Below, piece by piece: positions 30,270 to 34,318 of a stretch of 34,318 nucleotides of DNA. A program made the translations under genes and the position numbers. Each line of letters starts with the position of its first letter. Within the stretch, counting starts at the first letter, position 1. This stretch comes from a virus. The stretch is taken from the IMG/VR virus record IMGVR_UViG_3300007276_000146, positions 1 to 34,318 of that record; one strand, given 5' to 3'. The notes beneath the pieces were generated by a model that did not search any database, had not been told where the DNA came from, and saw only the letters and a list, made by a program, of their open reading frames with translations.

Positions 30270-30520
30270 TTCGCAAAAGAATTGCTGACAAAGAAATGAT
30301 TGTCAACATCGATGGTCCTGATGGTAATGCATTCCATCTTATTGGTATCGCTGTAACTCTTGGAAGAGACACTTCCATGAAAGAAGATGAAATAAAACAT
30401 ATGAAACAAGAAATGATGGAAGGTAACTATATTAATCTTCTTAAAATTTTCGAAGAATATTGGGGAGAGTATGTTGTCCTTGAAACTAAAAATGAAGAAT
30501 ATTTGAAAGAAATGCGATGA
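30266..30520 (+). CDS. Conserved phage hypothetical protein
   Basis: An 84-residue protein with an N-terminal motif MIVNIDGPDGNAFHLIGIAV that I recognise as typical of a small conserved phage family of unknown function. The rest is helical and acidic (MKQEMMEGNYINLLKIFEEY). ATGA overlap upstream and downstream makes it part of the chain of coupled genes. Confidence 0.68.
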   Translation: MIRKRIADKEMIVNIDGPDGNAFHLIGIAVTLGRDTSMKEDEIKHMKQEMMEGNYINLLKIFEEYWGEYVVLETKNEEYLKEMR

Positions 30521-30762
30521 CCGATAACTCTCAAGAAATGACTAAAATTTCACAACAAATTTGGAATACATTGGCTCCGTATACAGAAAATTCAGACGAT
30601 GTGATGATGGCCGCTGCTGTTGTTTTGAAAACATCAATACAATTATATTCATGTGTTATGAATGACGAAGATATCGAAAACATGCTATCGGGGTTCATTT
30701 GTGATAATATTCCACAAATCAGAGCGCAATTCGAAAAAAAACTACATACACAAATACATTGA
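30517..30762 (+). CDS. Small hypothetical protein
   Basis: An 81-residue, mostly helical, acidic protein (KISQQIWNTLAPYTENSDDV, then DIENMLSGFICDNIPQIRAQ) with no recognised family. It is coupled to the previous gene by ATGA and followed by a 10-base gap. Confidence 0.6.
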   Translation: MTDNSQEMTKISQQIWNTLAPYTENSDDVMMAAAVVLKTSIQLYSCVMNDEDIENMLSGFICDNIPQIRAQFEKKLHTQIH

Positions 30763-30772
30763 GGATTGAAAG

Positions 30773-31132
30773 ATGAAAATGGATTTTGCTTTTTACTGGA
30801 GTGAGTTTTCTTGGAAGATGTATGATATCGCAACCATTTTGTTTGACGATACAAAGAATGATTTGAGGGCGTTGCCGAAGACCGTCCGATTACAGATACT
30901 CACAACACTTAGTGCCGTTTGGTCCACTGCATTTTCTATTATGGTATTTGAAAGTATCTACGAAGTATCATATGCTTGGGGATGGCTAACAATTGGTCAT
31001 GTTGCGATTATCCTTGCTGCCTATATTACATTCCACGCATTCAAAAATATCCGTGATAAAAAAAGAAACGGTGTTACTGGTAAGCTAAAAAGCTGGGATG
31101 AATGTATTGATTTTCTAGGAAATAAAAAATAA
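30773..31132 (+). CDS. Hypothetical membrane protein, two to three segments
   Basis: A 119-residue protein with GAGGA upstream. The soluble N-terminus is aromatic (DFAFYWSEFSWKMYDIAT); membrane segments fall at about residues 43-63 (ILTTLSAVWSTAFSIMVFE) and 70-91 (GWLTIGHVAIILAAYITFHA). The basic C-terminus is probably cytoplasmic. The family is not recognised; it could be a membrane-targeting early protein. The stop overlaps the next start. Confidence 0.62.
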   Translation: MKMDFAFYWSEFSWKMYDIATILFDDTKNDLRALPKTVRLQILTTLSAVWSTAFSIMVFESIYEVSYAWGWLTIGHVAIILAAYITFHAFKNIRDKKRNGVTGKLKSWDECIDFLGNKK

Positions 31133-31323
31133 TGAGACATTTTGTTTCGCGTTGGCGCCGAGATGATTTTAATATTGAAACTGATCCACACGGCGTAAGT
31201 ATAGATAAATGTAAATCTCACCCAGGTTATGCGGTTTTTGAAGATCGTAGATTTCTAGGATATGTTAAAGAGATTACAGACAAAGAATTTTGCGATGTTG
31301 AAGAATGGAGTATTGAAGACTAA
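31132..31323 (+). CDS. Small hypothetical protein
   Basis: A 63-residue soluble protein (FVSRWRRDDFNIETDPHGVS, then KSHPGYAVFEDRRFLGYVKE). TAATG junctions at both ends. It has a beta-rich look but no family is recognised. Confidence 0.58.
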   Translation: MRHFVSRWRRDDFNIETDPHGVSIDKCKSHPGYAVFEDRRFLGYVKEITDKEFCDVEEWSIED

Positions 31324-31574
31324 TGTGGTTATGGATCATAAGTAATATTGCCGGTGCATTACTTGGTGCGGCAACCGTATCGTGGTTTAGCAAAACAAAA
31401 GCTGGTAAATGGTGCGAGAGTAAGTATCTTGAGATTTGCTGGTGGGCAAACGAAAAGTATGGAATTGATATTTTAAACAAAGAAGAAGTTTCTCTTCAAA
31501 ACAAATATCCAAAGCTCACAGCAAGGATTATTAAACTTGAAAGTCGTTTGACGGAAATTGAAAAAGACAAATGA
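31323..31574 (+). CDS. Membrane-anchored coiled-coil protein
   Basis: An 83-residue protein with an N-terminal membrane segment (WLWIISNIAGALLGAATVSW) and a C-terminal short coiled coil (LTARIIKLESRLTEIEKD). No lipobox. The function is unknown; it resembles a small phage membrane protein. It overlaps the next gene by 4 bases. Confidence 0.6.
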   Translation: MWLWIISNIAGALLGAATVSWFSKTKAGKWCESKYLEICWWANEKYGIDILNKEEVSLQNKYPKLTARIIKLESRLTEIEKDK

Positions 31575-32356
31575 AAATCTCATTGGTTACTGGAGGATTT
31601 GATCCTCTTCATTCTGGGCATATTGCTTATTTCAATGCAGCAAAAGAACTTGGAGATATGCTCGTTGTAGGATTGAATACGGATGACTGGCTTGCTCGAA
31701 AAAAAGGTCGCCCGTTTATGCCTTGGAATGAAAGAGCCAGTATCATATCTTCGCTTGAGGTAGTTCAATGTGTGATCGGATTTGAAGACTCCGACGATAC
31801 TGCGGGTAATGCCATTTTTCAAACACTCGCAGGGTTTCCAGACGCTCAGGTGATATTTGCTAATGGCGGCGATAGACCTGAAGACAATGTTCCCGAATAT
31901 GAAATGTACAGAATTAATGAGCGCGTTGAGTTTGTTTATGGTGTAGGTGGTGAAGATAAAAAGAACTCCAGTAGCTGGATTCTTAAAGATTGGGAATCGC
32001 CTAAGATACAACGAGCGTGGGGTTACTATCGCGAGTTATATGAGGGTGATGGTTTTAAAGTGAAGGAACTTGTGATTGATCCTCATAATAGACTGAGTAT
32101 GCAACGCCATCAACATCGTTCCGAAACGTGGAATATCGTAAGTGGAAAAGCTAGTGTTGTTACAAATTGGAGAACATATGACGATTTAAATCCTTTTGAT
32201 GGTGGCAATCTTTGGAATTTACATAGAGATAATCCATTTAATATTTCAAAAAATACTTGGCATCAGGGTCGTAACGATAGTGATGAGCCAGCACATATCG
32301 TAGAGATATGGAAAGGTGATATATTAACAGAAGATGATATTGAAAGGTATGACTAA
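31571..32356 (+). CDS. Nucleotidyltransferase-cupin fusion protein
   Basis: A 261-residue two-domain enzyme. The N-terminal cytidylyltransferase-like domain (about 1-145) has GGFDPLHSGH (HxGH at 14-17), as in RfaE2/HldE and glycerol-phosphate cytidylyltransferases, and NSSSWILKDW near its end. The C-terminal cupin (about 165-245) has H180, H182 and E185 (MQRHQHRSETWNIVSG) and a later TWHQGRN, like sugar isomerases of the mannose-6-phosphate family. The fusion would activate a sugar phosphate and alter it, feeding the glycosyltransferases. The exact sugar is unknown. Confidence 0.8.
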   Translation: MKISLVTGGFDPLHSGHIAYFNAAKELGDMLVVGLNTDDWLARKKGRPFMPWNERASIISSLEVVQCVIGFEDSDDTAGNAIFQTLAGFPDAQVIFANGGDRPEDNVPEYEMYRINERVEFVYGVGGEDKKNSSSWILKDWESPKIQRAWGYYRELYEGDGFKVKELVIDPHNRLSMQRHQHRSETWNIVSGKASVVTNWRTYDDLNPFDGGNLWNLHRDNPFNISKNTWHQGRNDSDEPAHIVEIWKGDILTEDDIERYD

Positions 32357-32514
32357 TGAACGAAGAAATAAAAATTGAAAAAATATGGACTGAGTTCAAG
32401 CAAAATAATCCAAACGGCACTGCAAATGAGTTCTTTACTCTTGTTTCACAACAACTCAACTGTGGTCTACAAGAAGCAAAGACTTATGCTTCACATTTAT
32501 TTTTGTCAGAATGA
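32356..32514 (+). CDS. Small hypothetical protein
   Basis: A 52-residue helical protein (KIEKIWTEFKQNNPNGTANE, then LVSQQLNCGLQEAKTYASHL) linked by TAATG upstream and ATGA downstream. No motif is recognised. Confidence 0.5.
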   Translation: MNEEIKIEKIWTEFKQNNPNGTANEFFTLVSQQLNCGLQEAKTYASHLFLSE

Positions 32515-32642
32515 AAATAATATCTAAAATATTTAATATAATCAAGTATTTTGTATTGACTTTATTTTCATTATGGCTTATCTATATAATAGGTATGGCA
32601 ATTACAAATACATTTTGTGACTGTGTTAAAAATTGGTTTTAA
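32511..32642 (+). CDS. Small membrane protein
   Basis: A 43-residue ORF with one membrane segment (YFVLTLFSLWLIYIIGMAIT) and two cysteines near the end (CDC). The start overlaps the preceding stop. Very AT-rich, so a chance ORF is possible. Confidence 0.45.
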   Translation: MKIISKIFNIIKYFVLTLFSLWLIYIIGMAITNTFCDCVKNWF

Positions 32643-32658
32643 TGAAGGGAATTGAATA

Positions 32659-32934
32659 GTGGGAAAGAAGAGGTCACGGGCGAGTCAAACGAGTAAAGGT
32701 GAGCGTCGAAATGTAGCGAAGTCTGTAAGAAAGGCGATGAGCCGAGATTATCGTGCGAATGGTTTCGGTATAATGACAAATAAGATTGATGCTTGGTTAG
32801 CAGGTAAGCGAGTCATGGTAACTGTACCGAATACAGGTAAAGATAATAAGAAAGCGCCGTTCATTCGTATTCCAGCATCTGAAGCGTGGGGTGATCCTCG
32901 TCGCAAATATACAATGAAACAATCATCGGAGTAA
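32659..32934 (+). CDS. Conserved phage basic protein
   Basis: A 91-residue, strongly basic protein (KKRSRASQTSKGERRNVAKS, then RVMVTVPNTGKDNKKAPFIR) of a small family I recognise from marine T4-like phages, with unknown function. It starts with GTG after AAGGGA. Charge and a beta segment suggest nucleic-acid binding. Confidence 0.65.
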   Translation: MGKKRSRASQTSKGERRNVAKSVRKAMSRDYRANGFGIMTNKIDAWLAGKRVMVTVPNTGKDNKKAPFIRIPASEAWGDPRRKYTMKQSSE

Positions 32935-32940
32935 TATATC

Positions 32941-33183
32941 ATGGTCTACAAACGTGAAAATATCAAAGAAGTTCTGAGTAATCATATCGCACGAGTAAAG
33001 TTCATGAAAACGGACGGTACAGAGCGTGTGATGGAATGCACTCTTCAAGAATCCATTCTGCCTAAAGTAGAAGAGGTTTCCAATCGTCCAGTCAACGAAG
33101 CAGTACTTCCTGTTTGGGATGTCGAAAAGAATGCTTGGCGTTCTTTTCGTATTGATTCGATCATGTCGGTCCAGGTGATATAA
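32941..33183 (+). CDS. SH3-like beta-barrel phage protein
   Basis: An 80-residue protein with a small beta-barrel pattern: IARVKFMKTDGTERVMECTL (18-37) and LPVWDVEKNAWRSFRIDSIM (56-75). The motif VWDVEKNAWRSFRIDSI is typical of a widespread phage SH3-fold family of unknown function, sometimes thought to bind nucleic acid. The stop overlaps the next start. Confidence 0.72.
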   Translation: MVYKRENIKEVLSNHIARVKFMKTDGTERVMECTLQESILPKVEEVSNRPVNEAVLPVWDVEKNAWRSFRIDSIMSVQVI

Positions 33184-34169
33184 TGAAGTTTAAGATTACC
33201 GGACTCGAAGAGGAAGCTCAACGAAAAGCGGATGAAGAAGGGCAGATTGCTCCTGACGGAAGTGTTATTAACTCTCGCGGCGGCACTGAACTGATGAAAG
33301 AAGGATTGATTGAGCGGTTAGACGATGAACTTCTCAATGAGTTTAATATCATCTGTTCTCGTGTGCGTGACCTTGATCCAGATAAGAAAAATATTCTCTG
33401 GTTACACGACCTGTGGCAAGACCCAGAGGCGCAACATCTTAAAGATGCCGCATCACGTCAGCGATTTGCTAAACTTGTGTTTGTATCGAACTGGCAGTTT
33501 CAGACATATCATATGGGACTTGGTGTTCCATACGCCGAATCGATTACGATGAAAAACTGCATTGAACCAATCATGGACTTCGAGAAAGATAAAGACGGAC
33601 CGATTCGTCTCATCTATCACACAACACCACATCGTGGTCTTGAAATACTTGTACCTGCATTTGAAGCACTGTATAATAAACATGGCGATAAGATTGTTCT
33701 TGATGTTTATTCATCGTTCAGCATTTATGGTTGGGCTCAACGAGATGCCGATTACGAAGCAGTGTTTGATAAGTGTCGTGAACATCCTGGCATTAACTAC
33801 CATGGTGCAGTACCAAACGATGAAGTGCGCGAAGCATTAAAGAAAGCGCATATCTTTGCGTTCCCGTCAATCTGGCAAGAGACTTCATGTATCGCTGCTA
33901 TTGAAGCATTAAGTGCGAAGTGTGCGATTGTTTGTCCGAACTTGGCCGCTCTTCCCGAAACCGTTAGCGATTTTGGTCTTGTCTATCAGTGGCATGAAGA
34001 TCCTCAAGCACACGCAAATCGTTTCGTACAACTGGTCGATGCCGTGATTAATGACTATTGGAATGAGCATCATCTTGCTAAACTCGACTTTCAAAAGACG
34101 TATGTCGATAATTTCTATTCATGGAATACTCGTGTTCGTGAGTGGGAAAATCTTCTTCAAGGCCTGTAA
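33183..34169 (+). CDS. Glycosyltransferase, GT-B fold (GT4 family)
   Basis: A 328-residue enzyme. The C-terminal nucleotide-sugar domain shows IRLIYHTTPHRGLEILVPAF (about 140-159), YHGAVPNDEVREALKKAHIF and the GT4 motif FPSIWQETSCIAAIEALSAK (ExxxxxxxE). The N-terminal acceptor domain has LWLHDLWQ and FVSNWQFQTYHM. It is the only GT-B transferase here and lies downstream of the nucleotidyltransferase-cupin gene, so it may use its product. It starts in the preceding stop codon. Confidence 0.82.
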   Translation: MKFKITGLEEEAQRKADEEGQIAPDGSVINSRGGTELMKEGLIERLDDELLNEFNIICSRVRDLDPDKKNILWLHDLWQDPEAQHLKDAASRQRFAKLVFVSNWQFQTYHMGLGVPYAESITMKNCIEPIMDFEKDKDGPIRLIYHTTPHRGLEILVPAFEALYNKHGDKIVLDVYSSFSIYGWAQRDADYEAVFDKCREHPGINYHGAVPNDEVREALKKAHIFAFPSIWQETSCIAAIEALSAKCAIVCPNLAALPETVSDFGLVYQWHEDPQAHANRFVQLVDAVINDYWNEHHLAKLDFQKTYVDNFYSWNTRVREWENLLQGL

Positions 34170-34214
34170 ATTGATAATCAATAAATATTTTTTTGAAAAA
34201 AATCATTTTAGGGG

Positions 34215-34243
34215 TTGACTTATTTCTTATCCTGCATTATACT
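34215..34243 (+). promoter_or_regulatory. Repeated early promoter, hybrid A/B copy
   Basis: TTGACT (34215-34220), 17-base spacer, TATACT (34238-34243). Upstream (ATTTTAGGGG) it matches type A; downstream (from TATACTGTGTATATG) it matches type B. The predicted start lies at the ATG of 34250. It drives the gene at 34279. Confidence 0.75.
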
Positions 34244-34249
34244 GTGTAT

Positions 34250-34282
34250 ATGATGATGATTAACAAGGAGAAAGAAAGATGA
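34250..34282 (+). other. Possible leaderless upstream ORF
   Basis: From the predicted transcript start, ATGATGATGATT opens a 10-codon frame (MMMINKEKER) whose TGA overlaps the ATG of the gene at 34279, the same coupling used between real genes here. No ribosome site precedes it. Confidence 0.35.
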
Positions 34283-34318
34283 TTTCAGGAATTACCAAAG
34301 TGATGTGGAAGTCAGCCG
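34279..34318 (+). CDS. Hypothetical protein (3' partial)
   Basis: Only the first 13 codons (MISGITKVMWKSA) are in the window; the gene runs off the right edge. AAGGAG lies 8 bases upstream of the ATG. It has its own copy of the repeated promoter, as the small early genes at 24215-25788 do, so a small early-type protein is likely. Confidence 0.6.
   Translation, partial: MISGITKVMWKSA

Noticed and set aside
32556-32590. TTGACT followed by TATCTA or TATAAT
   Set aside because: The hexamer at 17 bases is poor and the good TATAAT is at 23 bases, too far. It also overlaps a plausible small membrane protein gene.
34175-34200. ATTGATAATCAAT palindrome with a T run after the GT-B gene
   Set aside because: A one-base loop cannot form a terminator hairpin, and the T/A tract matches the upstream part of the repeated promoters.

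Overview
This window looks like part of the genome of a tailed phage of the T4-like (myovirus) superfamily, of the marine or alphaproteobacterial kind. The grounds are gene content, not a database match. They are: a T4 gp61-type primase; a T4-type late promoter octamer (TATAAATA) in front of a virion gene; virion proteins carrying (I/L)-x-E followed by A or G, the cleavage signal of T4-type prohead protease; and densely packed, AT-rich, mostly co-directional genes that overlap by 1-4 bases (ATGA or TAATG). The class II (B12-dependent) ribonucleotide reductase and ThyX fit marine and alphaproteobacterial T4 relatives. The host cannot be fixed from this sequence. No stretch of more than about 120 bases lacks a gene or a recognisable regulatory element.

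Layout. (1) 1-7746: virion and assembly-associated genes. They include two multi-domain proteins whose domains are joined by protease-type linkers, one of them with a P-loop kinase domain cut off by the left edge. A Ca-binding-like segment, fibre-like structural proteins, a thermonuclease homologue and two late-promoter candidates are also here. (2) 7756-10562: lysis region with an M15 endolysin, overlapping Rz/Rz1-type spanins, an EF-hand membrane protein (holin candidate), a DUF1353 protein and a coiled-coil/tail-anchor protein. (3) 10568-14908: a strong sigma70-type promoter, then primase, ThyX, class II RNR, a zinc-ribbon protein and a GIY-YIG nuclease. (4) 14977-23373: a coupled operon for sugar or glycan chemistry, with a cupin, three GT-A-type glycosyltransferases, a NodU-type carbamoyltransferase, a radical SAM enzyme, two methyltransferases and a UDP-sugar dehydrogenase homologue. 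A short gene in another frame overlaps the tail of one glycosyltransferase. (5) 23353-24119: a short minus-strand island with a deoxyribonucleotidase.

(6) 24091-25788: small early-type genes, most with their own copy of a repeated promoter and leader. There are six copies in the window, one divergent on the minus strand and one at the right edge. (7) 26105-28664: a run of exported small proteins, including a glycine-zipper protein, an entericidin-like lipoprotein and an LPP20-like lipoprotein. (8) 28842-34169: NAD synthetase, many small unknown genes, a tRNA-Ala(UGC) lying inside an uninterrupted ORF, a nucleotidyltransferase-cupin fusion, an SH3-like protein and a GT-B glycosyltransferase.

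Together the genes describe a phage that makes its own DNA precursors, primes replication and remodels the host envelope. It also appears to assemble an activated, carbamoylated and methylated sugar whose acceptor (virion, host surface or DNA) cannot be told from this window. The best candidates for something undescribed are the carbamoyl/radical-SAM glycan operon, the promoter-leader family whose predicted transcripts start at AUGAUG(AUG), the tRNA-in-ORF arrangement and the domain-string proteins with built-in protease sites.
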